Assembly (NCBI RefSeq): GCF_902806985.1
Contig: NZ_CADCXY010000001.1
Coordinates: 558,001-622,000, forward strand
Direction of reading: 5' to 3'
Length of the DNA: 64,000 bases
From: Pseudidiomarina piscicola
Lineage (GTDB): Bacteria > Pseudomonadota > Gammaproteobacteria > Enterobacterales > Alteromonadaceae
Shown: positions 38,353 to 48,694 of the stretch, piece after piece
How the letters are laid out: each line of letters opens with the position of its first letter
Numbering within the stretch: position 1 is the stretch's first letter
The notes under the pieces: generated by a model
Seen by the model: the letters and a program-made list of their open reading frames with translations, nothing else
Database searches by the model: none
What the model was told of the DNA's origin: nothing
Translations under genes and position numbers: made by a program

Positions 38353-39501
38353 ATGCGTCAACGTACCCTATCACCATTAGCTATCGCCGTCCTTAGCAGC
38401 GCGATGCTAATTGCAGGCTGTAGTGATGCGGAGCAATCTGCGCCAGCCCAACAAGCACAGCAGCAACAACAAACTGTCGGGGTGGTGACACTTAACACCC
38501 AGTCGCTTGAGTTAAGCACGACTTTACCCGGCCGCGCAACGGCTTATCGCAGTGCCGAAGTACGGCCACAGGTTGGCGGCATTCTCTTGGAGCAACTGTT
38601 TGTTGAAGGTAGTGATGTGGAAGCCGGTCAGTCGCTGTACCGTATCGATCCTGCCATTTATAAAGCGGAACTTGCCTCAGCAAACGCCGCGGTAGCACAA
38701 GCTAAGGCCTCGTTAAGCGCTACCAAAGCGCGTTTCCAACGGATCGGTGATTTGTTACGTGATAAGTCAGCTAGCCAGCAAGAATTTGATGAAGCTGAAG
38801 CCGCATTTTTACAGGCGCAAGCACAATTAAAAGTCGCCGAAGCTCAACAACAACGCGCCTCATTGAACGTTAACTACACCAATGTAGAAGCCCCCATCAG
38901 TGGTCGCATTGGTCGATCATTGTTAACTGAAGGTGCGTTAGTAAGTGTGGGTCAGACTCAGGCATTAACGACGATTCATCAACTCGACCCTATCTATGTC
39001 GATATCCAACAAAGCAGTGAAGCCTATCAACAGCTTCAACAAGCCATTCGCAACGGCCAAGTAAATGTCGATCAAAACAATCAAGCCAAGGTCAAAGTCT
39101 ACGCCAATGGCGGTAAACAGGTCTTAGCTGAAGGTAAGTTGTTGTTTAATGAAGTTACCGTCGACCCAAGCACCAGTTCAATCACTTTACGTGCGAAATT
39201 CGCGAACCCCGAGCGTACGCTGTTGCCCGGTATGTTTGTAACTGCGGAAGTTTCGACAGGTACCCTACAGAACGCTCTTTTAGCACCGCAAGCGGGAATT
39301 TCACGCGATCCTCGGGGCCGCGCCATCGCTTTGGTGGTAAATACTGAAGGTAAAGTCGAGCAACGCTATGTTGAGGTAACCGAAACCTCAGGCAGCGACT
39401 GGGTCGTACGCTCGGGCCTATCCGCCGGCGAGCAAATCATCGTTGAAGGTTTACAGAAAGTTCAACCCGGTGCGTCAGTACAAACGGAAGAAGTGAAGTA
39501 A
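38353..39501 (+). CDS. acrA: RND efflux periplasmic adaptor lipoprotein (AcrA/MexA)
   Basis: A 382-residue membrane-fusion protein linking AcrB to an outer-membrane TolC channel. ATG 38353 begins a lipoprotein signal with lipobox LIAGC. The domain order is typical: lipoyl domain halves (ATAYRSAEVRPQVGGILLEQLFVEG and NYTNVEAPISGRIGRSLLTEGALVS), an alpha-hairpin (about residues 100-165), beta-barrel (GKLLFNEVTVDPSTSSITLRA) and membrane-proximal domain. In-frame codons upstream of 38353 overlap the promoter. It is followed by acrB with a 3-base gap; no TolC gene is present. Confidence 0.94.
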   Translation: MRQRTLSPLAIAVLSSAMLIAGCSDAEQSAPAQQAQQQQQTVGVVTLNTQSLELSTTLPGRATAYRSAEVRPQVGGILLEQLFVEGSDVEAGQSLYRIDPAIYKAELASANAAVAQAKASLSATKARFQRIGDLLRDKSASQQEFDEAEAAFLQAQAQLKVAEAQQQRASLNVNYTNVEAPISGRIGRSLLTEGALVSVGQTQALTTIHQLDPIYVDIQQSSEAYQQLQQAIRNGQVNVDQNNQAKVKVYANGGKQVLAEGKLLFNEVTVDPSTSSITLRAKFANPERTLLPGMFVTAEVSTGTLQNALLAPQAGISRDPRGRAIALVVNTEGKVEQRYVEVTETSGSDWVVRSGLSAGEQIIVEGLQKVQPGASVQTEEVK

Positions 39502-39504
39502 AAC

Positions 39505-42500
39505 ATGGCAAAATTTTTCATCGATCGTCCGATTTTCGCATGGGTTATTGCGATCATCATTATGTTGGCAGGTGGCCTAGCCATCACCCAGCTCCCCGTT
39601 GAGCAATACCCAGAAATTGCACCGCCGTCGGTACAAATTAACGCAACGTACCCAGGCGCTACCGCCGACACACTCGAAGAAAGTGTCACTCAGGTTATCG
39701 AGCAGAACCTTAACGGTATTGATAACCTTAAATACTTCTCATCGACCAGTGATTCAGCCGGTAACGCCAGTCTGACACTGACATTTGCGGCTGGTACTGA
39801 CCCTGACATCGCACAGGTGCAAGTTCAGAATAAGCTGCAGTTAGTGGTGCCCTTATTGCCGCAAGCCGTGCAAGACCAAGGGCTCGTGGTGGCAAAGTCA
39901 AACAGCTCATTTCTAATGGTATTGGCACTGGTTTCTGATAATCCTAAGGTCAATCAAGTTGACCTTGGTGACTACATCGCCAGCAACCTCAAAGACCCAA
40001 TAGCACGTACTCCAGGTGTTGGTAACGTGCAATTGTTTGGCTCACCCTATGCCATGCGCATTTGGCTTGATCCACAGAAATTAACGCGTTTTAACCTCAC
40101 CACCGAAGACGTGGTGTTGGCATTGCGTGAACAGAACAACCAGGTTGCCGCAGGTCGCTTAGGTGGTACCCCCGCTGTTGAAGGCCAACGCTTAACCGCA
40201 TCGATTATTGCCCAGACGCGATTAGAGAGCGTTGAACAGTTCCAACAGATCTTGTTGAAGGTTAACAGTGACGGTTCAACTGTCACTGTTGGTGACGTCG
40301 CTAAAGTTGAGTTAGGTGGTCAAAACTACAGCACTATTGCGCGCTACAACCGTCAAGCGGCAACAGGTTTGGCGATTAACTTGGCCACCGGTGCCAATGC
40401 GTTAGACACAGCAGCCGCAGTTAAAGAAACCGTGGCCGAACTGGAGCAATTCTTTCCGCCTGGGGTAAAGCTTGTTATTCCTTACGATACAACGCCGTTC
40501 GTTGAAATATCGATAACGGAAGTGGTGAAGATCCTGTTTGAAGCCGTGGTTCTGGTGTTCTTACTGATGTTCTTATTCCTGCAAAACTTCCGGGCGACGC
40601 TAATTCCTGCGCTTGCCATACCGGTCGTTCTGTTAGGAACCTTCGGTATTATGTCGGCCTTTGGCTTCAGTATTAATACCCTTACCATGTTCGGTATCGT
40701 GCTCGCCATCGGTCTCTTGGTGGACGATGCCATTGTCGTGGTTGAAAACGTGGAACGCTTAATGAGTGAGGAAAAACTCTCACCGCGCAAAGCCACGATA
40801 AAGTCGATGCAGCAAATCACTGGCGCACTGATAGCCATTGGCTTGGTGATGGCGGCGGTATTCATTCCGATGGCCTTCTTTGGGGGCTCAACGGGCGCAG
40901 TTTACCGGCAGTTCTCGATCACTATTATCTCTGCCATGGCACTGTCCGTGATGGTGGCGATTATCTTTAGCCCGGCCTTGTGTGCCACCCTGCTTAAGCC
41001 GGTGAATCACGACAAAGCCAGTAAAGGTATTTTAGGCGGGTTTAACCGTGGCTTGAACCGCTTAACGGATCGCTACACCAACTCGGTGCAAGGGATCCTT
41101 AAACGTAGTGTTCGCTTTATCTTTATTTATCTGGGTTTGGTTGTGGTGCTAGGCTTCTTATTTACGCGCATGCCGAGCTCCTTTATACCGAACGAAGACC
41201 GTGGCGTGTTTCTAACCCAAATGCAATTGCCAGCCGGGGCGACACAAGAGCAATCCCTTGAAACCATGAAAAAGATTGAAGACTATTACCTTGACCAAGC
41301 ACAAGGTATTCGTTCGATCTTCTCGGTCGTCGGCTTTAGCTTTAGTGGCCAAGGTCAAAACTCAGGCTTGGCTTTCGTACGCATGACCGACTGGTCAGAA
41401 CGTACCTCGCCGGAATTACAAATTGAGGCGATTATCGGCAGTGCCATGGGTCACTTGAGTCAGATCCGTGAAGCCATGATCTTTGCCTTTAACCTGCCGT
41501 CAATTCCAGCGCTGGGCAATGCCAGTGGTTTTAACCTTTACCTGCAAGACCGTGGTGGTTTAGGTCACGAAGCGCTGCTGCAAGCAAGGAATCAACTGCT
41601 AGGTATGGCCGCACAGAACGAAGCGCTCGTCGGCGTTCGTCCGAATGGCTTGGAAGATACTTCGCAGTTCCGCATTGATGTCGACTTTCAAAAAGCCAAA
41701 GCCTTGGGCTTGTCCATCACGTCTATCAACTCAACTCTAAGTTCAGCTTTTGGCTCGACTTATGTGAATGACTTTATTGACCGTGGGCGTGTGAAACAGG
41801 TTTATGTGCAAGGTACCGCCGAAAGTCGGATGGACCCTGAAGATCTCAACCAATGGTATGTGCGCAACGATCAAGGGGAAATGGTGCCCTTCTCGGCATT
41901 TGCCACCTCAAGTTGGACCTTCGGCCCCCAACGCCTCGAGCGTTACAACGGTGTACCGGCCATGAATATTCAAGGTGAAGCGGCGCCAGGCTATGCCTCG
42001 GGTGATGCAATGCTTGCCATGGAACAGCTGATTAGCCAGCTACCCGATGGTATTGGTTATGAATGGACCGGTATTTCCCTTGAGGAAAAAGCCGCGGGGG
42101 CGCAAGCTCCAATGCTTTACGCACTCTCACTGCTGATTGTATTCCTGTGTTTGTCGGCACTTTACGAGAGCTGGTCGATTCCATTCTCGGTCATGCTGGT
42201 GGTGCCACTTGGTATACTCGGTGCAGTAATTGCTGCAACCATGCGTGGCCTAGAAAACGACGTCTACTTCCAAGTGGGCTTGTTAACCACCGTGGGGGTT
42301 TCGGCACGGAACGCGATTCTTATTGTTGAGTTTGCGAAAGACTTACAAGCTCAGGGCAAGGAGCTATTCGCCGCGACGCTCGAAGCCGTTCGCCTGCGTC
42401 TACGGCCGATCCTAATGACCTCGTTAGCCTTTACCTTCGGGGTACTGCCACTAGCGCTATCGACCGGCGCTGGCGCAGTCAGCCGTCAAGCCATCGGTAC

Positions 42501-42612
42501 CGGCGTTATTGGTGGAATGTTAGGTGGCACCATTTTGGCGATATTCTTCGTACCCATGTTGTTCTATGTGGTACGCCGTACCTTCCCGCCAAAAGAACGC
42601 GAACAAGACTAG
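39505..42612 (+). CDS. acrB: RND multidrug efflux permease (AcrB/MexB)
   Basis: A 1035-residue proton-driven drug exporter of the HAE-1 group. It opens [23 protein letters not shown]. The proton-relay pair Asp407-Asp408 lies in [14 protein letters not shown] and a Lys is found in the matching fourth-to-tenth helix region. The large periplasmic loops include the family sequences [19 protein letters not shown] and [12 protein letters not shown]. The C-terminal half ends [23 protein letters not shown]. It works with AcrA; neighbours give no hint of special substrates. Confidence 0.96.
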   Translation: MAKFFIDRPIFAWVIAIIIMLAGGLAITQLPVEQYPEIAPPSVQINATYPGATADTLEESVTQVIEQNLNGIDNLKYFSSTSDSAGNASLTLTFAAGTDPDIAQVQVQNKLQLVVPLLPQAVQDQGLVVAKSNSSFLMVLALVSDNPKVNQVDLGDYIASNLKDPIARTPGVGNVQLFGSPYAMRIWLDPQKLTRFNLTTEDVVLALREQNNQVAAGRLGGTPAVEGQRLTASIIAQTRLESVEQFQQILLKVNSDGSTVTVGDVAKVELGGQNYSTIARYNRQAATGLAINLATGANALDTAAAVKETVAELEQFFPPGVKLVIPYDTTPFVEISITEVVKILFEAVVLVFLLMFLFLQNFRATLIPALAIPVVLLGTFGIMSAFGFSINTLTMFGIVLAIGLLVDDAIVVVENVERLMSEEKLSPRKATIKSMQQITGALIAIGLVMAAVFIPMAFFGGSTGAVYRQFSITIISAMALSVMVAIIFSPALCATLLKPVNHDKASKGILGGFNRGLNRLTDRYTNSVQGILKRSVRFIFIYLGLVVVLGFLFTRMPSSFIPNEDRGVFLTQMQLPAGATQEQSLETMKKIEDYYLDQAQGIRSIFSVVGFSFSGQGQNSGLAFVRMTDWSERTSPELQIEAIIGSAMGHLSQIREAMIFAFNLPSIPALGNASGFNLYLQDRGGLGHEALLQARNQLLGMAAQNEALVGVRPNGLEDTSQFRIDVDFQKAKALGLSITSINSTLSSAFGSTYVNDFIDRGRVKQVYVQGTAESRMDPEDLNQWYVRNDQGEMVPFSAFATSSWTFGPQRLERYNGVPAMNIQGEAAPGYASGDAMLAMEQLISQLPDGIGYEWTGISLEEKAAGAQAPMLYALSLLIVFLCLSALYESWSIPFSVMLVVPLGILGAVIAATMRGLENDVYFQVGLLTTVGVSARNAILIVEFAKDLQAQGKELFAATLEAVRLRLRPILMTSLAFTFGVLPLALSTGAGAVSRQAIGTGVIGGMLGGTILAIFFVPMLFYVVRRTFPPKEREQD

Positions 42613-42632
42613 TCGCCTAGCTCTACCTCATG

Positions 42633-42666
42633 CTATGGTTACTTCACACCGTTGGAGTAACCATAG
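42633..42666 (+). promoter_or_regulatory. 14-bp hairpin covering the ribosome-binding site of the next gene
   Basis: The arm 42633-42646 pairs with 42653-42666 (one G-T pair) around loop CACCGT. The 3' arm contains GGAG (42654-42657), the only candidate Shine-Dalgarno for the ATG at 42670. There is no T-run, so translation control is a better reading than termination. Confidence 0.55.
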
Positions 42667-42669
42667 TCT

Positions 42670-43200
42670 ATGATTTATCGATACTTCATTCTTTGCCTTG
42701 CCGCAGCTGCTTTGTTGCTAGGTATTCAGGCACCCAATTTACTCGCTCAGTACCAGCAACGCTTGGCTGCTCAATACGCTGAAGCGATGGTTTATTATCG
42801 TCAATATCAAGACATCGCCGAGACTCATTACGACGGCTCTATTGAAGCATTAATTACCGCCCACCAACAAAGTGACCAGCCGGCCTTCCGCGAAGAAGCA
42901 GACATCATTCGAAACTTACAAGTGCGTGTTAAGAGCTTTGAACAGCAACAAAAGTTATTGCAACAACCCTACCCGGCGCAACTTTGGTCACTCACCCTCT
43001 ACCATGAGCCTGAGCTTATGAACGGAACCCTTGAGCACTATAGCTTTAACGTACCGTTGAACCAGAAGGCCATTGCGACGGGCGCACTGATTGCGCTGGT
43101 GTTGGTGGTTTTGTTTGACTTACTGGGGGCGCTGATGAAGATGGCTGTGAAAGGGCTATGGCGCCGACGGCGCCAACGTTCGCTTAATCGTCATCCTTAA
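42670..43200 (+). CDS. DUF2937-like membrane protein
   Basis: A 176-residue protein with a hydrophobic segment at each end (about residues 5-25 and 135-158) and a helical periplasmic middle. The C-terminal tail is basic (GLWRRRRQRSLNRHP). The pattern fits the DUF2937 family, which has no known function. It follows acrB after a strong hairpin and overlaps the convergent next gene by 17 bases. Confidence 0.7.
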   Translation: MIYRYFILCLAAAALLLGIQAPNLLAQYQQRLAAQYAEAMVYYRQYQDIAETHYDGSIEALITAHQQSDQPAFREEADIIRNLQVRVKSFEQQQKLLQQPYPAQLWSLTLYHEPELMNGTLEHYSFNVPLNQKAIATGALIALVLVVLFDLLGALMKMAVKGLWRRRRQRSLNRHP

Positions 43201-43516
43201 CCGAATATTCACCGTCAATGACCGAGCTATCATTTCTGTTTTCGGTATACTGGCGTTGTTTATCTTGGCGTTGTCGTGCATCTCGTTGCGCTTGCTCTGC
43301 AGCCTTCTTAAATTGCCACATTTGCTTAATTTGACGGCGTTTACGCCACAGCATCGGCAACAATAAGATCCAACCAACCAATAAAAAAATCAGCCCTAAA
43401 CCAAGAGCGACAACAAGCATGATGCCAAGCAATAACCAGCTAAGTACGACCATTAAAGGGTTCGCACCGGGCTGCGGCTTCATTTTTTGCTGCCATTGAC
43501 GGAGATATATCATCAT
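43184..43516 (-). CDS. small membrane protein, unknown
   Basis: A 110-residue protein with one long or two close hydrophobic segments (about residues 20-56; LMVVLSWLLLGIMLVVALGLG and FLLVGWILLLPML). A basic, glutamine-rich helical tail and an acidic C-terminus (GEYSVKDDD) follow. The ATG doublet at 43516/43513 gives two possible starts. It stands alone and overlaps the DUF2937-like gene tail to tail. I do not recognise a named family. Confidence 0.6.
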   Translation of the reverse strand: MMIYLRQWQQKMKPQPGANPLMVVLSWLLLGIMLVVALGLGLIFLLVGWILLLPMLWRKRRQIKQMWQFKKAAEQAQRDARQRQDKQRQYTENRNDSSVIDGEYSVKDDD

Positions 43517-43578
43517 AATTAAATAGTTACCCAGGGTTTCTTTGTTACTCTACTAACTATTGAGGTGCGCAAGGCAAA

Positions 43579-44145
43579 TTACAAGGTTTGCGCGCGTTTA
43601 TCCTGTAACAATTTAAGAATAATACTGCTCAAGTTAACGATGTTGAACACCGTTCCCGAAATACTGCCAACGATAATGGCATACACCAAGCCTAAGAACT
43701 CAGCCAGTAAAAACCAACGGCGTATACGATCAGGATCGTTAAGCTTAATGGCGCCAACGGTGAAAATAAGTGAAGACGCATAAGCTATCCAAATCGACCA
43801 ATGGCTTGGCTGGTCCGAAAACGTAATACCAAAGCCGCTCAATGAGAACTGAATCGACTGGATCGGAAACAGCCATTCAATCATCAGTAACGCAATATTT
43901 AACGCTACAAATCCCCATAGTACCCACGGCCCTTGCCAACGCAACGCGATAAAGTTTCGTAGTACGGCGAGTCCCGTTACAAAACCACCCGCGATGGCGT
44001 CAAGCATGAAGAAATGCACCGACAGCGAGCCTAAAGCCACCGCTGACACAATGCGATAGCGATTCGCAGTGGGTTGACGATAGGCAATAAAATTGGTGAC
44101 TAAGGCAATCACGCCAAAAATTTCAGCAACGGAAATAAAATCCAC
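43579..44145 (-). CDS. YgjV family inner membrane protein
   Basis: A 188-residue protein with about six hydrophobic segments. The start DFISVAEIFGVIALVTNFIAYRQ and the middle HFFMLDAIAGGFVTGLAVLRNFIA resemble E. coli YgjV, an inner-membrane protein of unknown function that is regulated with nutrient stress in some reports. It stands alone between the M28 gene terminator and the small membrane protein gene. Confidence 0.78.
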   Translation of the reverse strand: MDFISVAEIFGVIALVTNFIAYRQPTANRYRIVSAVALGSLSVHFFMLDAIAGGFVTGLAVLRNFIALRWQGPWVLWGFVALNIALLMIEWLFPIQSIQFSLSGFGITFSDQPSHWSIWIAYASSLIFTVGAIKLNDPDRIRRWFLLAEFLGLVYAIIVGSISGTVFNIVNLSSIILKLLQDKRAQTL

Positions 44146-44164
44146 TTAAACGTCCTTTTAACGC

Positions 44165-44199
44165 AAAAACGGCGACCACTTGTCGCAGTAGCCGCCGTT
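44165..44199 (-). terminator. intrinsic terminator of the M28 lipoprotein gene
   Basis: On the minus strand AACGGCG (44193-44199) and CGCCGTT (44168-44174) form the stem, with CTACTGCG-type pairing inside, followed by TTTTT-GCG. Confidence 0.65.
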
Positions 44200-44221
44200 C
44201 AAATTTAACTACAACTAAGCT

Positions 44222-45889
44222 CTATTGACGTTCATCCGCTGACGCATCACGCGTTGCACGGAATTCGTTACCTGCATACCAATTAGGCCAGCTATCAGAG
44301 TTGGCCAGTTCGTTGCCAATCCAATAGTACAGCCATAAGTCTTGTTGCACACCGCGTAGGTCCCACTCGGGATCATATTCATCGGCCGGCTTATGGTAAG
44401 CTACCTGAACGTATTCAGCTCGTTTTTCCTTACCATACTCAACACCGTAGTCGACGTGATCGTTGCCACCTTTTGCGTACAACATGGGTACCCCACGCTT
44501 GGCTAGGTTAAAGTGATCTGAGCGATAGAACGAACCGGCTTCTGGTGTCGGTTCAGGTGCGATATAGCGCCCTTCTTGTTGCGCTACATACTTCGCTAAG
44601 TAGTCTTCTAACTCAGAATTACCATGACCTACCACGACCATATCTTGCATTGGTCCATACACGTTCAGTACGTCCATGTTAATACCGGCAACCGCTTGGC
44701 TTAGCGGTAACATTGGATTGTTCGCGTACCAGTTGGAACCAAGCAGACCACGTTCTTCAGCCGTAACCAGCACGAATACAACCGAGCGCTCAGGTTGCGG
44801 TTGGCTGGCATAAAACTCGGCTAACGCCAGCACGCCTGCAGTACCGCTGGCATTATCTTGTGCACCATTATAGATTTGATCGTCGCTGGCAATAGGGTTC
44901 ATTCCTAGATGATCCCAATGCGCCATATAGATCACGTGCTCTTCCGGCGCTTTACTGCCTTCGATATAACCAATAAGGTTCGGTGAATCTAAGTACTCGA
45001 AGTCCGATTGTACGGTTAAGGACAGCGCAGTATTCAGTGGCACCGGCTCAAAGTCTGGTTGCTGAGCTTGTTGACGCATATCTGTATACGACGAGCCAAC
45101 GCGAGCAAATAGTTTGTCGGCGGCTTCTTGGGTGATCCAACCTTCAACTTCAGTGCGGTCCATATTTTTGTTATCACGAGCGAGATCAAAGCGTACTGGT
45201 GAGCCACCAGCAATAACGCCCCAACCGTACCCGGCTGGCCCCGTTTCATGAATCACAATAATACCGGCAGCACCTTGGCGTGAGGCTTCTTCGAACTTAT
45301 ACGTCCATCGCCCATAATAGGTCATTGCTTTGCCGTTGAAGACTTCAGGATCAGCTGAATCGTAACCTGGGTCATTGACCAGTACCACGACGGTTTTACC
45401 CTCGACATCAAGCCCTTCGTAGTCGTTCCAACCAAACTCAGGCGCTACAATACCGTAGCCGGCAAACACCATCTCACTGTTTGCGAGGCTTACTTCTTCT
45501 TGCACCCGCGGTGACCATGCCATCATGTCTTGCTTGTACGCGAAGTCGTCCAAGTCGTTATTGCTAAAACTCATGTCAGAGACGCTATAAGGCGTCATTT
45601 TGACCAGTGGAACTTCCTGACGATAACTATCTGCTTCGCTGTTATAAGGCTTAAGCCCCCAATTACGAAATTTCTCAGTCACAAAATCAACCGTAAGTTG
45701 CTCACCTTTGCTGGCTGGAGCCCGCCCTTCAAACTTATCTGAACTTATGGTCGCCAGGTAATCACGATAATTTTCGTTGAAGCTATAAGGGTCCACTTCT
45801 ACATGTGGTGCTGCAGAGGTTTCGGGTTCACTCGCTGGTGAGCAAGCTACAATAAGTAGACTTGCCGCGAGTACCGAGTATTTTTTCAT
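44222..45889 (-). CDS. M28 family metallopeptidase lipoprotein with PA domain
   Basis: A 555-residue exported aminopeptidase-type enzyme. I chose ATG 45889 because it has GGAGAACAACC before it and begins a lipoprotein signal with lipobox LIVAC. A protease-associated (PA) domain lies about residues 120-270. The zinc site is complete: HWD in MAHWDHLGM, Asp in GAQDNASGTA, Glu pair in AEERGLLGS, Asp in INMDVLN and His in YRSDHFNLAKRG. Its start overlaps the DUF192 gene stop by 4 bases (ATGA). Confidence 0.93.
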   Translation of the reverse strand: MKKYSVLAASLLIVACSPASEPETSAAPHVEVDPYSFNENYRDYLATISSDKFEGRAPASKGEQLTVDFVTEKFRNWGLKPYNSEADSYRQEVPLVKMTPYSVSDMSFSNNDLDDFAYKQDMMAWSPRVQEEVSLANSEMVFAGYGIVAPEFGWNDYEGLDVEGKTVVVLVNDPGYDSADPEVFNGKAMTYYGRWTYKFEEASRQGAAGIIVIHETGPAGYGWGVIAGGSPVRFDLARDNKNMDRTEVEGWITQEAADKLFARVGSSYTDMRQQAQQPDFEPVPLNTALSLTVQSDFEYLDSPNLIGYIEGSKAPEEHVIYMAHWDHLGMNPIASDDQIYNGAQDNASGTAGVLALAEFYASQPQPERSVVFVLVTAEERGLLGSNWYANNPMLPLSQAVAGINMDVLNVYGPMQDMVVVGHGNSELEDYLAKYVAQQEGRYIAPEPTPEAGSFYRSDHFNLAKRGVPMLYAKGGNDHVDYGVEYGKEKRAEYVQVAYHKPADEYDPEWDLRGVQQDLWLYYWIGNELANSDSWPNWYAGNEFRATRDASADERQ

Positions 45890-46401
45890 CGGTTGTTCTC
45901 CTGTGTTTTGCATTGTTGTAATTGGGAGCCCTGCTGAATGCCGTGACGCTCGAAGTAACCAGCAGGCATTTCAAGTGCCCCCCAGTACGTTTCCCCTGGT
46001 CGATACGCTGGGCAATTACGTGGGTTCACACTGGTACAGGGGCGCATGGTAAAAACTTTAACCACTGTCATTGACTGGTCAAGGTAGGCAATATCGAGCG
46101 GTAACTTGGTGTTAAACATCCAAAAACCAGCATAACTGGGGCGCTCGCTCTGATAAACAAACCACATTCCATGGTGGTCCGCTAAGCTTTCGCGGAACAT
46201 TAAGCCACGCTCACGCTTTGCCGGGGTATCAGCGATTTCAACTTGCATCGGCGGTTGCCCTGGCGCGGCACAAAGCTGTGCGGTTTCGTAGTGGCAAACG
46301 GCGTCGGCATCGGCCGAGCACGGCTCCGATGAAGCCAATGTTGTTGTTGAGCCGCCTTGCAGCCCTATCAATAGCATAAACGCAGCAGATGTCAGCATCA
46401 C
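45886..46401 (-). CDS. exported DUF192 protein
   Basis: A 171-residue protein with an N-terminal signal (about residues 1-24) and a DUF192 domain (about 50-160): VEIADTPAKRERGLMFRESLADHHGMWFVY, FWMFNTKLPLDIAYLD and ALEMPAGYFERHGI. Several cysteines (CSADADAVCHYETAQLC, RPCTSVNPRNC) probably form disulfides. The family's function is not established. It is translationally coupled to the downstream M28 lipoprotein. Confidence 0.85.
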   Translation of the reverse strand: MMLTSAAFMLLIGLQGGSTTTLASSEPCSADADAVCHYETAQLCAAPGQPPMQVEIADTPAKRERGLMFRESLADHHGMWFVYQSERPSYAGFWMFNTKLPLDIAYLDQSMTVVKVFTMRPCTSVNPRNCPAYRPGETYWGALEMPAGYFERHGIQQGSQLQQCKTQENNR

Positions 46402-46467
46402 GGTTGGTAACCTTTAAAAGTTAAGTCGATGCCAAGTATGGCGTGATTTGAAGGGAAAAAAAAGCCA

Positions 46468-46489
46468 AAAAAGCCCCTTTCGGGGCTTT
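46468..46489 (-). terminator. intrinsic terminator of the DUF4382 gene
   Basis: AAAGCCCC (46470-46477) and GGGGCTTT (46482-46489) form a hairpin with a 4-base loop. On the minus strand it runs into T residues, 50 bases after the DUF4382 stop. A second T-run follows. Confidence 0.8.
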
Positions 46490-46541
46490 AAATTGGAGAA
46501 CAAAGTGATAAACATGCACTAACGTAAATTCGTCAGTGAGT

Positions 46542-47510
46542 TTATCCGGAGATATCCACAGTCGTCACTGCTTCATCTCCATTGACCGAAACGTTTACGG
46601 TTCCGTGAAACGTTAGGTCATCGTCTGTCTCAGGATCGTCATCCGTCTGACAGCTCCACGCAGCAGTGTAATCACCCACTGCAACGTATCCGACAGAAAA
46701 AGGATAAGCTGAAACACCATCAAATTTCACCGCTGCAACGGCGTAAGGCTGACTTGTTTCTGCTCCCCCAATATCTGCCAGGGTGGTCATTTCTAAATCA
46801 GCTCCCTGATAAAAATAAACCACAGCTACTGGTTCTGACGTATCGCTTGGTGCGACCGTACAAGAATTTTCAATCAATAGGGCCTCGGCTAACGTGCCTT
46901 CAATGTGGCCAACTTCTATATTGTTTACTAAACGCACGCCACGCGGTTTCAGAAAGTACCCCGTTTGCCCGACCGGGTTCACCAATGCCTGGCGCAAATC
47001 AAACTCGACGGTATACGCGGCATTCCCGCCGGCATCCAAAGTTACGCCATCAAGTTTTAATTCATCTGATGGCACACTCAATGGAATCTGTTCTTCGCCC
47101 ACTTGCACGTAAGAACCTGCGGCCATCTGTAAACGTAACTGCCCGTATGTACCTGCAGGGACTTCACTACCGGTTATCAGTGCGGCGGACTCCGACCCAG
47201 TAAAGCTCAATAGGTCAATACCATGGGTATTCGCGATAGTGTCACCATTGGCATCTTTACAGACATCATTCGCGGCAACAGTATTGCTAGACTCACCGAC
47301 GTTAAACGCGATAGGTTCACCACCGTTCCCGACAAGCTCTATCGCACTAAAACAGGCGACAACAGCATCAGCACCATCAACGGGCGCATCGCTTACAGCT
47401 AGTGAAAAATTCGCCATCTCTTCGTCATTACTAGAACTGCCACCACAGGCAGTCAAAAGCATGACAGATGATGCAACAAATAAATTACGAATACAATGTT
47501 TGTGTAACAT
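46542..47510 (-). CDS. DUF4382 domain lipoprotein
   Basis: A 322-residue exported lipoprotein. The start chosen is ATG 47510 (MLHKHC), with AGGAA 7 bases before it; a further ATG lies 5 codons upstream. The lipobox is LLTAC, followed by GGSSSNDEE, a flexible serine-rich linker. The DUF4382 domain runs from NFSLAVSDAPVDGADAVVACFSAIEL through GTYGQLRLQM to FLKPRGVRLV (about residues 30-200). An extra beta-rich region follows. It is likely cell-surface or periplasmic; the role is unknown. It is monocistronic. Confidence 0.85.
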   Translation of the reverse strand: MLHKHCIRNLFVASSVMLLTACGGSSSNDEEMANFSLAVSDAPVDGADAVVACFSAIELVGNGGEPIAFNVGESSNTVAANDVCKDANGDTIANTHGIDLLSFTGSESAALITGSEVPAGTYGQLRLQMAAGSYVQVGEEQIPLSVPSDELKLDGVTLDAGGNAAYTVEFDLRQALVNPVGQTGYFLKPRGVRLVNNIEVGHIEGTLAEALLIENSCTVAPSDTSEPVAVVYFYQGADLEMTTLADIGGAETSQPYAVAAVKFDGVSAYPFSVGYVAVGDYTAAWSCQTDDDPETDDDLTFHGTVNVSVNGDEAVTTVDISG

Positions 47511-47738
47511 AGAGTTATTCCTCATGTTATATAGTAAGTGTTATACAGAAGTATGCTTATGTTTGCAATAATTGCGACCCCCTTTACTGCGCTTTAACAG
47601 TTTAATTTGAACTACTTGGTCAAGTTTTAAGCGATAATAACGGCGTCATTCGCTGTTCTAATAATTGATCAATCGCCAGTGACCGAATAAAGTAGCAATA
47701 CGCCTACAGGCACTTCATTTAATAAGGTAGTAAAAGAT

Positions 47739-48692
47739 ATGACGAATCCAGATGTTCGCGGCGTTCAACCAGCAGCGCAAGAGCCGGTGAATGCATTACG
47801 CCGCGTAACAGCCATCGGCGGTGGTCATGGTTTAGGTAGAGTGCTGGCAAGCCTTCAATTTTTACAATGTCGGCTAGTGGGGATTGTTGCAACCACCGAC
47901 AATGGCGGCGCCAGTGGCTTATTGCGCCAGTCGCATCAAACCATCGCTTGGGGCGATATTCGTAACTGCCTTTCACAGCTGGTGGAACAACCCTTAGCTG
48001 CGGATGTACTTAATTATCGTTTTACCGATGACCCAAACCTTGCTGGGCATAACTTCGGCAACTTACTGCTGCATACGCTCAACCAACTCAGTGCGCGCCC
48101 GTTAGATGGTATTCAACTACTTAGTCGCCTGTTAAACGTAACCACCCGTCTGCTGCCCATGTCGGAACACCCCGTCGATTTAGTCGCCGACACCCATGAA
48201 GGGTTGGAATGTTTCGGCGAGCTGCTCGTCGATCAATTGAATGAAATGCCAGAAGCCTTACGCTTATCGAGTGAGGTTACCGCGACACCCGAAGCGCTTA
48301 AACATCTTAAACGCAGCGATCTCATTATTTTAGGTCCTGGCAGTTTTTTGACGTCGATCATGCCGCCGTTGTTGGTAGACAAAATTGTGGAGACTATCGT
48401 ATCTAGCAATGCACCCGTCATCTTTATTGATAATCTGCTACCTGAGCATAGTCCAGCAGGCGAGCTACCCGTCAGTGAGCGTATCAACTGGCTGCACAGC
48501 AGTGTTGGACACCAGCTTATTGATATGGTGATCACCAACCATCATGATCGTCACTTAACGGTGCCTTATATCAATAGCATCAAAGCCGCTGCCGCCGCAC
48601 CGCAGCGGCATGATAAAGAAAGTTTACGCCGCACCCTGAATCTAGCACTACATGAACTTAGTGCGGCAGCAACCGCAAACAAAGGGAAATAA
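47739..48692 (+). CDS. yvcK: YvcK-type UDP-GlcNAc-binding protein (UPF0052)
   Basis: A 317-residue member of the YvcK/YbhK family, which shares the fold of phospholactate transferase CofD. B. subtilis YvcK binds UDP-GlcNAc and supports cell-wall precursor supply and growth on gluconeogenic carbon. Family motifs are VTAIGGGHGLGRVLASLQ, VATTDNGGASGLLRQ, WGDIRNCLSQL, GHNFGNLLLHTL and LIILGPGSFLTSIMPPLLV. AAGGTAGTAAAAGAT precedes the ATG. It is followed two bases later by the M14 gene. Confidence 0.92.
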   Translation: MTNPDVRGVQPAAQEPVNALRRVTAIGGGHGLGRVLASLQFLQCRLVGIVATTDNGGASGLLRQSHQTIAWGDIRNCLSQLVEQPLAADVLNYRFTDDPNLAGHNFGNLLLHTLNQLSARPLDGIQLLSRLLNVTTRLLPMSEHPVDLVADTHEGLECFGELLVDQLNEMPEALRLSSEVTATPEALKHLKRSDLIILGPGSFLTSIMPPLLVDKIVETIVSSNAPVIFIDNLLPEHSPAGELPVSERINWLHSSVGHQLIDMVITNHHDRHLTVPYINSIKAAAAAPQRHDKESLRRTLNLALHELSAAATANKGK

Positions 48693-48694
48693 GA

